DNA of 64,000 bases from Paenibacillus sp. FSL H3-0469 (GCF_038051945.1 NZ_CP150302.1:2852001-2916000), one strand, 5' to 3'; positions 46,164 to 55,829 are shown, numbered from the stretch's first letter. The notes: generated by a model from the letters alone, not told the origin. Numbers and translations: made by a program.

Positions 46164-47318
46164 TCAGTTCGGTTCCTTACCGCTCTCTGAATTCCCTGCG
46201 GTTACTGCCGGAGCCAGTCCGGCGTGGCTGCGGCCGGGAATCTCGCCGGTCGCCTCGAAATGCTCGACAATAATGTCAATCTCCTTCTTCAGCTCGGAGA
46301 CGAGCTCTGCCTCAGGCACCTTGCGGATCATCTTGCCGTAACGGAACAACAGCCCTTCTCCGCGCGCACCGGCGATGCCGATATCTGCTTCTCTGGCTTC
46401 CCCCGGACCATTCACCGCACAGCCGAGAACGGATACCTTAATCGGCACCTTCAGCTTGGAGATATACTCCTCCACTTCATTCGCAATCGAGAAGAGATCA
46501 ATATCCAGGCGTCCACAAGTCGGGCAGGAGATCAGGGTAGCGGCATTCGAGATCAGACCGAAGGTCTTCAGCAGCTCGCGAGCTACCTTCACTTCCTCTA
46601 CCGGATCGGCACTCAGGGAGATGCGCACGGTACTGCCGATCCCCATAGAGAGCAGCGCGCCGATCCCGGCGGAGCTCTTCACTGTTCCGGCGAATAGAGT
46701 ACCGGACTCGGTAATCCCCAGATGCAGCGGATAAGGAATCACTTCTGCCGCTTGACGGTAAGCCTCGATGGCCATCGGTACATCGGATGCCTTCAGTGAC
46801 ACGATGATATCGTGGAAGTCCAGCTCTTCGAGAATGCCGATATGGTACAATGCACTCTCAACCATAGCCTCCGGTGTAGGATAACCGTATTTCTCCAGCA
46901 GGTGATTCTCCAGTGAACCGGCATTCACGCCGATCCGGATCGGTATCCCCTTGTCCTTACAGGCCTTAACGACAGCTTCCACCTTATCACGGCGTCCGAT
47001 ATTGCCGGGATTGATCCGCACCTTGTCGATGCCGTTCTCAATCGCCAGCAGAGCCAGCTTATAATTGAAATGAATATCCGCTACGAGCGGGATATGAATC
47101 TGCTTCTTGATTTCCTTAATCGCTGCTGCCGCTTCTTCATTGTTGACCGTTACGCGCACGAGCTGACAGCCGGCTTCCTCCAGCCGCAGAATCTCGGCTA
47201 CGGTTGCCTCCACATCGGCGGTCTTGGTCGTACACATGCTTTGAATTGCAACCTCGTTGTTACCCCCGATAATCACTCCGCCAACATTGACGGGACGGGT
47301 CTGGTGTCTCAGGAACAT
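46164..47318 (-). CDS. ispG: 4-hydroxy-3-methylbut-2-enyl diphosphate synthase
   Basis: 384 residues of the IspG/GcpE family: [27 protein letters not shown] N-terminus (TIM barrel), [30 protein letters not shown], and the [4Fe-4S] cysteines in SCPTCGR and [10 protein letters not shown]. It catalyses the penultimate step of the MEP isoprenoid pathway, ultimately supplying undecaprenyl phosphate used by the glycan cluster. The short Pro/Ser-rich C-terminal tail is dispensable. Transcribed alone. Confidence 0.96.
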   Translation of the reverse strand: MFLRHQTRPVNVGGVIIGGNNEVAIQSMCTTKTADVEATVAEILRLEEAGCQLVRVTVNNEEAAAAIKEIKKQIHIPLVADIHFNYKLALLAIENGIDKVRINPGNIGRRDKVEAVVKACKDKGIPIRIGVNAGSLENHLLEKYGYPTPEAMVESALYHIGILEELDFHDIIVSLKASDVPMAIEAYRQAAEVIPYPLHLGITESGTLFAGTVKSSAGIGALLSMGIGSTVRISLSADPVEEVKVARELLKTFGLISNAATLISCPTCGRLDIDLFSIANEVEEYISKLKVPIKVSVLGCAVNGPGEAREADIGIAGARGEGLLFRYGKMIRKVPEAELVSELKKEIDIIVEHFEATGEIPGRSHAGLAPAVTAGNSESGKEPN

Positions 47319-47345
47319 GATTTTTCTCCCCCATAACGATCAAAG

Positions 47346-47398
47346 CTCCACCCTCTCCGCCCCCGCAGGTCATGCGGGATGTGCGGGAGAAAGTGGAG
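47346..47398. other. long imperfect hairpin between ispG and clpX
   Basis: CTCCAC pairs with GTGGAG, CTCTCCGC roughly with GCGGGAG, and CCCGCA with TGCGGG around a 5-base loop: about 20 paired bases. There is no U-tract, so it is either a leader structure for ispG or part of the clpX terminator region. Confidence 0.5.
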
Positions 47399-47423
47399 AC
47401 CCTGAGCTGTATTGTTAAGCCGG

Positions 47424-47448
47424 GTCAGGCCGGGTAATGAAGCCTGAC
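47424..47448 (-). terminator. hairpin directly after clpX
   Basis: GTCAGGC, 11-base loop, GCCTGAC starting at the base after the clpX stop. U-run absent, so termination is not certain. Confidence 0.45.
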
Positions 47449-48705
47449 TTACGCGCTTTCTTCTTTTTTCTTATCCTTCTTGAGACTAAGCTCCGGCAGG
47501 GACTTCTCGTTAACAACCTGCTCAGTAATGACACAATCCTTTATGTCATCACGTGAAGGCACCTCGTACATCACATCAAGCATAATGCTCTCAATGATGG
47601 CACGCAGTCCGCGGGCACCGGTGTTGCGCTTGATCGCTTCCTTGGCAATTGCTTCAAGAGCAAGCGGCTCGAACTTCAATGCTACATTATCCATCTCCAG
47701 CAGCTTCACATACTGCTTCACGAGCGCATTCTTAGGCTCGGAGAGAATACGCACCAGTGTTGCCTCATCAAGCGGCTCCAAGGTCGAGATAACCGGCAGA
47801 CGGCCAACGAACTCTGGGATAAGGCCGAACTTCAGGAGATCCTCAGGCAATACCATGGACAGGTATTCACCCGCCTTAAGATCCTTCTGTCCTTCAACCG
47901 CAGCGTTGAAGCCGATGACTTTTTTGCCGATACGGCGCTTGATCATTTGCTCCAGGCCGTCGAAGGCACCGCCCACGATGAACAGGATGTTCGTTGTATC
48001 GATCTGGATGAATTCCTGATGAGGATGCTTGCGTCCGCCTTGCGGTGGAACCGAAGCAACCGTACCTTCCAGAATCTTCAGCAGCGCCTGCTGAACGCCT
48101 TCACCGGATACGTCACGGGTGATGGACGGGTTCTCGGATTTACGCGCTACCTTATCAATTTCGTCTATATAGATAATGCCGCGTTCGGCTTTCTCCACAT
48201 CATAATCAGCCGCTTGAATCAGCTTCAGGAGAATGTTCTCGACGTCTTCACCCACATAACCGGCTTCCGTCAGGGAAGTGGCATCTGCAATGGCAAAAGG
48301 CACGTTGATAATCTTCGCCATCGTCTGCGCCAGCAGGGTCTTACCTGAGCCTGTAGGTCCGAGCAGCAGAATGTTGCTCTTCGTCAGCTCCACATCTTCA
48401 ATCTTGCTCTGGCTGTTCACACGCTTGTAGTGATTGTATACAGCAACGGAGAGCGATTTCTTCGCTTGCTCCTGGCCGATCACGTATTGATCCAGAATAT
48501 CGCGGATTTCCTTCGGTTTCGGAATATCCTTCATATCCAGCTCTTCTTCGTGGCCCAGCTCCTCTTCCACAATCTCCGTGCACAGCTCGATGCATTCGTC
48601 ACATATATAAACGCCAGGTCCCGCTACGAGCTTACGAACCTGCTCTTGTGATTTGCCGCAAAAGGAACATTTCAACTGCCCTTTTTCATCATTAAATTTA
48701 AACAT
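47449..48705 (-). CDS. clpX: ATP-dependent Clp protease ATP-binding subunit ClpX
   Basis: 418 residues. N-terminal zinc-binding domain ([11 protein letters not shown] and ICDECIELC), AAA+ domain with Walker [15 protein letters not shown] and Walker [14 protein letters not shown], the GYVGEDVE pore loop, IGF loop [12 protein letters not shown], and [10 protein letters not shown] sensor 2. It unfolds substrates for ClpP. AAAGGGGTGG precedes the ATG. It follows clpP by 12 bases, so the pair is co-transcribed. Confidence 0.97.
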   Translation of the reverse strand: MFKFNDEKGQLKCSFCGKSQEQVRKLVAGPGVYICDECIELCTEIVEEELGHEEELDMKDIPKPKEIRDILDQYVIGQEQAKKSLSVAVYNHYKRVNSQSKIEDVELTKSNILLLGPTGSGKTLLAQTMAKIINVPFAIADATSLTEAGYVGEDVENILLKLIQAADYDVEKAERGIIYIDEIDKVARKSENPSITRDVSGEGVQQALLKILEGTVASVPPQGGRKHPHQEFIQIDTTNILFIVGGAFDGLEQMIKRRIGKKVIGFNAAVEGQKDLKAGEYLSMVLPEDLLKFGLIPEFVGRLPVISTLEPLDEATLVRILSEPKNALVKQYVKLLEMDNVALKFEPLALEAIAKEAIKRNTGARGLRAIIESIMLDVMYEVPSRDDIKDCVITEQVVNEKSLPELSLKKDKKKEESA

Positions 48706-48717
48706 CTTACCACCCCT

Positions 48718-49308
48718 TTAAGATATGATCGGTGAAGAGAGAACCTGGTCAATGAGCCCGTATTCCTTCGCTTCTTCCGCGCTCATGAAGTTATCGCGGT
48801 CTGTATCCCGTTCGATTTTGTCAAGGGGCTGACCTGTGCGCTCTACATAAATCTGATTCAGCTTCTGCTTCGTCTTGAGAATCCAGTCGGTGTGAATCCA
48901 GATGTCGGACGCCTGCCCCTGAACGCCGCCGAGCGGCTGATGAATCATGACCTCGCTGTTGGTCAGCGCATATCTCTTGCCGGGCGCTCCGGCTGTCAGG
49001 AGCAATGATCCCATACTGGCTGCCATCCCTACGCAAATCGTTGAAACATCCGGTTTGATATATTGCATCGTATCATATATACCCATGCCGGCTGTAACAG
49101 AACCACCGGGCGAGTTGAGGTACAAGTGAATGTCTTTTTCGGGGTCATCTGCTGCCAGGAACAGCAACTGCGCAATAACCAGATTGGCGACATCATCGTC
49201 AATCGCACTGCTCAGGAAGATGATGCGATCCTTGAGCAATCTGGAATAGATATCGTATGAGCGTTCTCCCCGGCTTGTCGTTTCCACAACCATTGGTACC
49301 AGACTCAT
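48718..49308 (-). CDS. clpP: ATP-dependent Clp protease proteolytic subunit ClpP
   Basis: 196 residues: processed N-terminus [20 protein letters not shown], the catalytic Ser in [11 protein letters not shown], His in MIHQPLGG and Asp in RDTDRDNFM. Forms the tetradecameric protease chamber. AAGAGGTTGG precedes the ATG. No clear CtsR box is seen upstream, unlike B. subtilis clpP. Followed by clpX. Confidence 0.97.
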   Translation of the reverse strand: MSLVPMVVETTSRGERSYDIYSRLLKDRIIFLSSAIDDDVANLVIAQLLFLAADDPEKDIHLYLNSPGGSVTAGMGIYDTMQYIKPDVSTICVGMAASMGSLLLTAGAPGKRYALTNSEVMIHQPLGGVQGQASDIWIHTDWILKTKQKLNQIYVERTGQPLDKIERDTDRDNFMSAEEAKEYGLIDQVLSSPIIS

Positions 49309-49506
49309 GCCACCAACCTCTTTTCTCTATACAGATTAGTCTTTCCGTTTCAGAAATATTTTAACACGTTCAAAGCGGGATGTCATTTATTCACTGTGCC
49401 ATTAAACCGCATTGCTCATGTGCATGCCATTATAACGCAATTCCGCGGACAATGCCAATTGAAGGGTTCATGATATGTACTGATAAACGCCCGGCCCCCG
49501 ATAAAA

Positions 49507-49539
49507 ATAAGGCACGTAACAAAAACTTACGTGCCTTAT
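49507..49539 (-). terminator. terminator of tig
   Basis: A perfect 13-bp stem (ATAAGGCACGTAA with TTACGTGCCTTAT) and 7-base loop, followed by TTTTAT on the minus strand; it lies about 50 bases after the tig stop. Confidence 0.9.
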
Positions 49540-49590
49540 CAAATCTCTATGGAGGCTAATGGATAGCCGTTCTAGGTAAAGGAATGAAGC

Positions 49591-50934
49591 TTACTCAGCC
49601 TTTGCTTCTTCTGCTGCCGCTTCTTCTGCAGGTGCTGCCGGTGCTTCAACTTCCACGCTGTTGCTAACGAGGAAATCGATTGTCTTGCGCAGGGAGATCT
49701 CATCATTCAGGCTGCTCAGGGAACCATTGGCTGCCAGGATGCTGCGGATTTCTTCAGGAGTACGCTTGTAAGCTTCAGCCATAGTAGCCAGCTCTTGCGT
49801 AACTTCTTCTTCCGACACTTCGATGTTCTCTTCCTTGGCAATAACTTCCAGAACAAGATTGTTACGAACGCGCTTCTCAGCATCGCCCTTCATTTGTCCC
49901 TGCAGGTCTTCACGGGTCTGGCCGGAGAAGCTGAGGAACATGTCCATGTTCATGCCCTGCTGGCGGAGACGGGTATCGAAGTCACGAACCATGTTCTCCA
50001 CTTCGCTGGCGATCATCGCCTCAGGAATTTCCACTTCAGCATTTGCTGCTGCTGCGTCAACTACTGCGGATTCACGAACGCTCTTCAGTTCTTCCTGCTT
50101 GCGGGATTCGAGCTGTGCCTTCAGGTCTGCTTTGTATTCTTCCAGTGTATCGAATTCACTAACGTCCTTGGCGAATTCATCATCCAGCTCAGGAAGCTGT
50201 TTGCGCTTGATTTCATGCAGCTTCACTTTGAATACAGCAGCTTTGCCTGCCAGTTCAGCAGCGTGGTAAGTCTCAGGGAAGGTTACTTCAACATCCTTGA
50301 AGTCTCCAGTGGACATGCCCACTACCTGCTCTTCAAATCCTGGAATGAAGGAATTGCTGCCCAGCTCCAGGGAATGACGCTCAGCCTGTCCGCCTTCGAA
50401 TGGAACGCCGTCAACCGAACCGTCAAAATCAATGATAGTGATGTCGCCGTTCGCTGCTGCTCCTTCTTCGATAACAACTAGCTCAGCGTGACGCTCTTGC
50501 AGACGCTTCAGTTCGGCATTCAGCTCTTCGTCAGTTACTTCTGCCTTCTGTACTGGTACTTCCAGACCTTTGTACTCGCCCAGCTTCACTTCCGGCTTAA
50601 CTGTGATCTTCGCTTTGAAGATGAACGGCTGGCCCTTGGCGAATTGCTCGATGTCCACTTCCGGACGGTCTACAGGGAAGATGTCAGTCTGTTCAACGGC
50701 TTCGCCGTAAGCTTCAGGAAGAAGAATGTCGATAGCATCCTGATACAGGCTTTCAACACCGAAACGGGATTCAAAAATCGGCCGTGGCACTTTACCTTTA
50801 CGAAATCCAGGAACGTTTGCTTTCTTTACCACTTTATTAAAGGCTTTGTCGAGTGCTGCAGCTACGCGTTCCGCTTCAACTTCGACTTCAAGAACTCCGA
50901 GGTTCTTCTCTATTTTTTCCCAAGTTGCTTTCAT
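49591..50934 (-). CDS. tig: trigger factor
   Basis: 447 residues from ATG 50934, where the product begins MKATWEKIEKNLGVLEVEVE. Ribosome-binding signature GFRKGKVPRPIFESRFG, PPIase (FKBP) domain (NGDITIIDFDGSVDGVPFEGG), and a helical C-terminal chaperone domain ending in an Ala/Glu-rich tail (APAAPAEEAAAEEAKAE). It binds the ribosome exit tunnel and folds nascent chains. GGAGGG lies 11 bases upstream; the open frame runs 21 codons further without family support. Confidence 0.96.
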   Translation of the reverse strand: MKATWEKIEKNLGVLEVEVEAERVAAALDKAFNKVVKKANVPGFRKGKVPRPIFESRFGVESLYQDAIDILLPEAYGEAVEQTDIFPVDRPEVDIEQFAKGQPFIFKAKITVKPEVKLGEYKGLEVPVQKAEVTDEELNAELKRLQERHAELVVIEEGAAANGDITIIDFDGSVDGVPFEGGQAERHSLELGSNSFIPGFEEQVVGMSTGDFKDVEVTFPETYHAAELAGKAAVFKVKLHEIKRKQLPELDDEFAKDVSEFDTLEEYKADLKAQLESRKQEELKSVRESAVVDAAAANAEVEIPEAMIASEVENMVRDFDTRLRQQGMNMDMFLSFSGQTREDLQGQMKGDAEKRVRNNLVLEVIAKEENIEVSEEEVTQELATMAEAYKRTPEEIRSILAANGSLSSLNDEISLRKTIDFLVSNSVEVEAPAAPAEEAAAEEAKAE

Positions 50935-51029
50935 AATATACTTTTCCCTCCAAAAATAGGTTACATGTTTACTTAAATAGTCCAACATTTCACGCACAGA
51001 ATAACCACTATATTATATACAACATTACT

Positions 51030-51959
51030 TTATTTATCAAGTAGAGAACTCTTCACGAATCCCCTGAGCGAACGGTAAGCTCCCTCAAATTGGAAGCGCA
51101 TGCTATCGGTGATGCCGTACATACCCCGTGTTTCCTCTTCTTTGCGGTCCCCGTTCAGGCTCTCCGACACCATCTGATGCAGGGCTCCCGCCCAAATATC
51201 CAGCTGCGAATACTCCCCGTCCAGCAGCTTGCGGTAATCCGCCGTCCCGTAGATGGACATGACGAACTGCCCCCACAGCTCCTGGGCAAAATAATACAGC
51301 GTCGGCTCATGCACCTCCGCCTGCTCGGCCACCCGTTCCAGCACCTGGCTGATCTGCGGCGGGAACTCGTCGTTCTGCAGCGGCACGGTCTCGATCTCCA
51401 CCTCAGCGGCCTCATGGCCCCGGCTCAGCCTGATTGCCCCCTGCGCCCCTCTGCGCCGCAGTGTCTGCAGTGTACGGAATTGCAGCAGCGGATGCACCTC
51501 GGCCTGCTGGAGCCACCCGGTCAGCGCTTCATCTACCCCGCTCCCCTCCAGGTAGGAGAGCTGCTCCAGCGCCAGCACCGTCGCTTCGGACAGTGGTTCA
51601 TTCATGACCCGCTTCAGCAGCTTATCCGGGTACTCCGCATCCTCCTCCAGCTTGGATCTGGCCAGAATCCGGGCCATATCCTCTTCCCCCAGATCCATCT
51701 CCTCCGCATCCGGGGCAACGTTCCCTTCCCCGCCCTGCGCCGCGTGAGGGAAGGCCGCCACCAGCCATTCCAGCAGCGACCGCCATTCCTCGTAGTGCCG
51801 CTCTTCCTGTCCCTGGCACTGCAGCAAAAAACGCAGCAGCTCCATCGCTTCCCCGTAGCGTTCACTCTCCAGCATAACTGTGAGCTGAATCTGATAGTAA
51901 TCCAGGGTCTTGGGAAACAGCACGATGTTCTCTTTGGCGGGGGAATTGAATTGATTCAT
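51030..51959 (-). CDS. conserved helical protein, function unknown
   Basis: 309 residues, acidic and mostly helical, TPR-like in its first half (YYQIQLTVMLESERYGEAME, then LLRFLLQCQGQEER) with later segments LSEATVLALEQLSYLEGSGV and HPLLQFRTLQTLRRRGAQGA reminiscent of HEAT repeats. No membrane segment. AGGAGGTG precedes the ATG. It sits upstream of tig in the same direction, which may mean a role in protein quality control, but this is only positional. Confidence 0.75.
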   Translation of the reverse strand: MNQFNSPAKENIVLFPKTLDYYQIQLTVMLESERYGEAMELLRFLLQCQGQEERHYEEWRSLLEWLVAAFPHAAQGGEGNVAPDAEEMDLGEEDMARILARSKLEEDAEYPDKLLKRVMNEPLSEATVLALEQLSYLEGSGVDEALTGWLQQAEVHPLLQFRTLQTLRRRGAQGAIRLSRGHEAAEVEIETVPLQNDEFPPQISQVLERVAEQAEVHEPTLYYFAQELWGQFVMSIYGTADYRKLLDGEYSQLDIWAGALHQMVSESLNGDRKEEETRGMYGITDSMRFQFEGAYRSLRGFVKSSLLDK

Positions 51960-52052
51960 GAGGGCACCTCCTTTTCTCCGAACTGTAATCGCTTCTGAAC
52001 CTTAATCAATTGTAGATTATAGCATATCCCTGCACGGTTTCAAAAAAACAAG

Positions 52053-52081
52053 TTGAAAAAGTTAACTATGTATGATAACAT
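52053..52081 (+). promoter_or_regulatory. promoter of tRNA-Arg
   Basis: TTGAAA, 17 bases, TAACAT, about 32 bases before the tRNA. A TATGAT overlaps but would give too short a spacer. Confidence 0.5.
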
Positions 52082-52112
52082 AATTTTTGCTTGCTTTTCA
52101 GTCAGTCTTCAT

Positions 52113-52186
52113 GTCCCGGTAGCTCAGTTGGATAGAGCATGCGCCTTCTAAGCGCACGGTCGGGGGTTCGAATCCCTTCCGGGACG
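52113..52186 (+). tRNA. tRNA-Arg (UCU anticodon)
   Basis: 74 nt, full cloverleaf: acceptor GTCCCGG/CCGGGAC, D-arm with AGCTCAGTTGG, anticodon loop CTTCTAA giving TCT, T-loop TTCGAAT. CCA is not encoded. The plus-strand terminator follows eight bases later. Confidence 0.95.
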
Positions 52187-52193
52187 TCAAAGA

Positions 52194-52224
52194 AACAGCC
52201 TTCCTTCGGGAGGGCTGTTTTGTT
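52194..52224 (+). terminator. terminator of tRNA-Arg
   Basis: AACAGCCTTCC, TTCG tetraloop, GGAGGGCTGTT, then TTGTTG: an 11-bp stem with a U-rich end. Confidence 0.9.
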
Positions 52225-52315
52225 GTCCGGAGGATGAGAACCCGGCGCGTCAGCGAGGGGACGTTGGAGCATACACTTCGACAGCATTACTTCGCAATCA
52301 GCCCGAATGGGCTGC

Positions 52316-52368
52316 ATCCCTTCCGGGACGTATACGAAACAGCCTTCCTTCGGGAGGGCTGTTTTGTC
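52316..52368 (+). repeat. duplicate of the tRNA-Arg 3' end and terminator
   Basis: The 16-base string ATCCCTTCCGGGACGT (52172-52187) recurs at 52316-52331, and the terminator hairpin recurs at 52338-52368, both shifted by exactly 144 bases. Similarity fades upstream within the T-arm. It is a partial tandem duplication or an integration scar. Confidence 0.8.
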
Positions 52369-52602
52369 GTTCGGGGTGGATTTTTTTGAGTACGATCCAC
52401 TTGGGCGCTTGGGTGGACGCTGCGCGAACGGACCGTTGTTCCAATCGCTGTGTTTTCCAGATTTTTTTCATTCCCCTTAGCGGTGAAAATCCGGAAACCA
52501 AGGCGAACGCTATCGCTTTTACACAATCGTTCCATCCTCTCCGCTGTTTGAGCGGGAAATGAATTTCCAAAGAAACCACTACTCTCTTAGTAGTGGAAGA
52601 GT
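52369..52602. other. gene-free stretch
   Basis: No open frame with a ribosome site and recognisable product. One hairpin (CCACTACT, 5-base loop, AGTAGTGG; 52576-52596) lies before the tandem repeats. Confidence 0.5.
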
Positions 52603-53440
52603 GGAACCGTGCACGTACAATGCGGACTGGAAATCCCTTATTCCGGCGGATCACTCCTGTCCGCAGGGTCATGCGGACTCAGGGGCCGTTAAGTAACCCG
52701 ATTCTTCGCTTTTTCTGCTCGACTGCACAGTTTAACGCCCTCTGAGTCCGCTAAAGACAGAAAAGTTGGTTTTTTCGACGAATAGCGTATCCTCAGTCCG
52801 GATAGCTCTGCTGGTGGCTACATTCTATCCGTTCACCTTGTCGTCCACGTTGAATCGGCTACCTGGGAAGGATGTCCGAGTAACAGCGAACCCTGCACGA
52901 ACCCTGCACGTACTATGCGGACTGGAGATCCCTTATTTCGGCGGAGCACGCCTGTCCGCAGGTTCATGCGGACTCAGGGGCCGTTAAGTAACCCGTTTCT
53001 CCGCTTTTTCTGCTCGAATGAACACTTTAACGTCCTCTGAGTCCGTTTAAGAACGAAAAGTTGGTTTTTTCGACGAATAGCGTATCCTCAGTCCGCATGC
53101 CTCAGCTGGGGCTACATTCTATTCGTTCACCTTGTCGTCCACATTGAACCGGCTACCTGGGAAGGATGTCCGAGTAACAGCGAACCCTGCACGAACCCTG
53201 CACGTACTATGCGGACTGGAAATCCCTTATTCCGGCGGATCACGCCTGTCCGCAGGGTCATGCGGACTCAGGGGCCGTTAAGTAACACGTTTCTCCGCTT
53301 TTTCTGCTCGAATGCACACTTTAACGTTCTCGGAGTCCGTTTAAGAAAGAAAAGTTGGTTTTTTCGACGAATAGCGTACCCTCAGTCCGGATAGCTCTGC
53401 TGGTGGCTATATTCTATCCGTTCACCTTGAACCGGCTCAA
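52603..53440. repeat. three tandem copies of a 294-295 bp repeat
   Basis: The string GCGGACTGGA or its close variant starts equivalent positions at 52622, 52917 and 53211 (steps of 295 and 294). Each unit carries conserved blocks CGCAGG-TCATGCGGACTCAG, CTTTTTCTGCTCGA, AAAAGTTGGTTTTTTCGACG and AATAGCGTA-CCTCAGTCCG; the third is truncated after ATCCGTTCACCTTGAACCGG. Each contains an imperfect inverted repeat (in unit 1: 52673-52692 and 52732-52751, 18 of 20 bases complementary). No conserved open frame runs through the units. Confidence 0.9.
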
Positions 53441-53464
53441 GTCACGCTATTAAGCGTCTGCGCC

Positions 53465-53684
53465 TCAGTATTTGCTGCAGCATTTTTTGAACTTTTTCCC
53501 GCTTCCGCAGGGGCAGGGGTTGTTATTACATAATGTGTAGTTCAAGCAGCTTCTTCTCCTTCGAGCCCTTCAGGATTTTGGCCAGAAGCGTACGTCCCCC
53601 TTGCGCGATAATCTCATCGGCTGCCTGCAAAATGGCTAGCATCTCCGGCCTTGGCAGCGGGGTATTCAATGGATACGCGGTCAT
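53465..53684 (-). pseudogene. truncated, frameshifted RQC-minor/SEC-C protein remnant
   Basis: From ATG 53684 the minus strand reads MTAYPLNTPL, then AADEIIAQGGRTLLAKILKG and SKEKKLLELHIM, then stops. Shifted by one base, the next codons read NNNPCPCGSGKKFKKCCSKY and stop at 53465, a textbook SEC-C zinc motif. The GGRTLLAKILKGS block recalls RQC-minor DNA-binding proteins of Bacillota (from memory). The middle of the protein appears deleted and the frame is broken. A 15-bp direct repeat (CGGTTCGGCTTACGG twice, about 53700-53735) lies just upstream. Confidence 0.6.
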
Positions 53685-53912
53685 CTGCTTCCGGTTCGGC
53701 GACGGTTCGGCTTACGGCGGTTCGGCTTACGGCGGTTAGTCTTCTGCGTGCTCACAGCGTTCTGCTTCCTTGGTCTTATAATTAAGATACAGGCTAGTCC
53801 AACATGCACCTATTTAGTAAAATCATAACATATCAGGGCCGGGAAACAGGAAATTCAGAGGTGAGTTACAGCGCTTCCCTGAGCACTCCGAAGCTCCCTC
53901 CATTACACAGCA
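53685..53912. other. gene-free stretch
   Basis: Direct repeats CGGTTCGGCTTACGG near 53700-53735; otherwise nothing recognised. Confidence 0.5.
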
Positions 53913-53956
53913 AACAGGCTGCACGCCATGGATTGTCCATAGCAGAGCAGCCTGTT
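53913..53956 (-). terminator. terminator of the pst operon
   Basis: AACAGGCTGC and GCAGCCTGTT form a perfect 10-bp stem about 50 bases after the pstA stop; inner bases can pair further (ATGGAC/GTCCAT-like). The U-tract is short. Confidence 0.8.
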
Positions 53957-54003
53957 CTTACAGGGTTATAGCGATAGCGTGAATCCGCGCATCCGTATCC
54001 GTC

Positions 54004-54885
54004 TCAGCGCCCCCGGCGGCGGTTGCCCAGCCACAGCGGGAAGCGGAACATAAAGTTGATCAGCAGCACGACAAAGACCAGTACGGCGGCGGACTTATCC
54101 GCGATTTGCCGCGCATCCTCGACAATGGCCTCAGACTGCACGTACCACAGATGAACAGCCAGAGTCTCACCCGGTGAGAACAGGTTGAAGTCCCACATCT
54201 CGCCGGAGGTGCTGAGTCCGGCGGTCAGGATAATGACCGCCGACTCCCCGAAGGCGCGTCCGGCCACCAGGCAGACGCCTGTGACGATGGCCGGAAGGGC
54301 TACCGGCACGACAACCTTGCGGATGACATGGAACTTCGTCATGCCGAGGGCATAGCCGGCTTCACGGATCTCGCCGGGCACCGCGCGCACCGCCTCCTCT
54401 GTGACGCGGGCCAGCATCGGCAGATTCAGCAGCGCCAGGCTGACACCCCCGCCGAGGATCGTCAGGCCGACGCCGAAATATTCGGCGAAGATCGCCAGGC
54501 CGAGCAGGCCGAACACGATGGACGGCACCGAGGACAGGGATTCCACGCAGATGCGCAGCGCACCCGTGAAGGCATTATCCGGCGCATACTCCGCCATATA
54601 GATTCCTGCCCCGATCCCGATCGGAACCGAGATCAGCAGGGAGATGAACAGGATATAGAAGGAGTTGAACAGGACGGGACCAATCCCGCCGCCGGCATCG
54701 ATCTCCTCCGGCTGCTTCAGCAGGAAGTCAGGACGGAGTGACGGCAAGCCTTTGCTCAGAATGGTGAACAGCAGCCAGAAGATCAGCAGCATGACCAGAG
54801 CGCCCAGCGTATAGAAGCCGATAGTCGCGAGTTTATTGCGCCGCTGGGCTCTGGCCGTATGACGTGTGCGTGTAAATCCGTTCAT
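54004..54885 (-). CDS. pstA: phosphate ABC transporter permease PstA
   Basis: 293 residues with six membrane segments and the permease EAA-type loop AGYALGMTKFHVIRKVVVPVA. LNLPMLARVTEEAVRAVPGEIREAG and the N-terminal ILSKGLPSLRPDFLL are typical PstA. Starts one base inside the pstC stop (TGATG), so coupled. A terminator follows and no pstB or phoU gene is adjacent. Confidence 0.95.
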   Translation of the reverse strand: MNGFTRTRHTARAQRRNKLATIGFYTLGALVMLLIFWLLFTILSKGLPSLRPDFLLKQPEEIDAGGGIGPVLFNSFYILFISLLISVPIGIGAGIYMAEYAPDNAFTGALRICVESLSSVPSIVFGLLGLAIFAEYFGVGLTILGGGVSLALLNLPMLARVTEEAVRAVPGEIREAGYALGMTKFHVIRKVVVPVALPAIVTGVCLVAGRAFGESAVIILTAGLSTSGEMWDFNLFSPGETLAVHLWYVQSEAIVEDARQIADKSAAVLVFVVLLINFMFRFPLWLGNRRRGR

Positions 54886-55829
54886 CAGGCATCCCTCCGT
54901 TTGCGGCCCAGGAGCCGGATAATCAGAATCAGTACAAACGAGATCAGCAGCAGCAGGAAGGCCATCATGTGCAGGGCATAGTTCCAGGTGGAGTCGAACT
55001 CCACGTTGGAAATCTGCATCACGATATTACTGGTCAGCACCGAGGTGGGTGCGAACAGGCTCTTCGCCAGCTGCGGCGTATTGCCGATAACCATCACCAC
55101 CGCCATGGTCTCCCCGACTGCGCGGGTCATGCCAAGAATCACTGCCGAGATAATGCCCCGGCTGGCAGCGGGCAGCACGACGCGCATAATGACCTGAAGG
55201 CGGGTGGAGCCGAGCGCATAGGCAGCGTCGCGGTATTTGCGCGGAACAGCAACGATGGCATCATCACTGATCCGGCAGATGGTCGGCAGTACCATCAATG
55301 CCAGCACGAGTGCGGCGGCAAGCAGTCCGTCCCCAAGACCTTCCCCGCTGATTCTGCGCAGGAAGGGCAGCAGTACGGTCAAACCTAGATAGCCGTATAC
55401 AATAGAAGGAATACCGACCAGCAGATCCAGCACCGGACGGATGAAGCTCTTCAGCCACTTCGGCGCAATCTCCGCACAGAGCACAGCCATCCCGACTGAG
55501 ATAGGCACGGCAATGACCAGGGTCAGTGCCGTGAGCGATAATGTATTTACAATGAAGGCTGCTGCCCCGAACATCTCCTCTTCCGGCGACCAGTTGAACG
55601 AGAAGAAGAAGTCCATAGGCGAGATTTGGCTGAAGAGCAGCAGCGCCGTTTTGCCGATGAATACAATAACTAGTCCCAGCACAAGACAGAGCGCAAGGAT
55701 GCTGAATAAAAAATAATAACGGGAGATGCTGTTGCCGAGCAGATGTCTGCGGTGCCGCTTGGTGTTACGTTTAACTTCCTCCAGGCTTGTCTGTGCCTTA
55801 ACGCTCAGGCCATGAACCGGTGCCCCCAT
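54885..55829 (-). CDS. pstC: phosphate ABC transporter permease PstC
   Basis: 314 residues from ATG 55829 (AGGAGGG six bases before). Six membrane segments, FNWSPEEEMFGAAAFIVNTL, LDLLVGIPSIVYGYLGLTVL, AAYALGSTRLQVIMRVVLPAA and AVGETMAVVMVIGNTPQL are PstC hallmarks. With PstA it forms the membrane channel for phosphate. Confidence 0.95.
   Translation of the reverse strand: MGAPVHGLSVKAQTSLEEVKRNTKRHRRHLLGNSISRYYFLFSILALCLVLGLVIVFIGKTALLLFSQISPMDFFFSFNWSPEEEMFGAAAFIVNTLSLTALTLVIAVPISVGMAVLCAEIAPKWLKSFIRPVLDLLVGIPSIVYGYLGLTVLLPFLRRISGEGLGDGLLAAALVLALMVLPTICRISDDAIVAVPRKYRDAAYALGSTRLQVIMRVVLPAASRGIISAVILGMTRAVGETMAVVMVIGNTPQLAKSLFAPTSVLTSNIVMQISNVEFDSTWNYALHMMAFLLLLISFVLILIIRLLGRKRRDA

Noticed and set aside
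52298..52672. 124-codon minus-strand open frame after the tRNA
   Set aside because: It runs through the tRNA-derived repeat and tandem repeat region; composition and start signals do not support coding.
52603..53440. CRISPR array
   Set aside because: Units are 294-295 bp and wholly repeated, not short direct repeats with unique spacers, and no cas gene is near.
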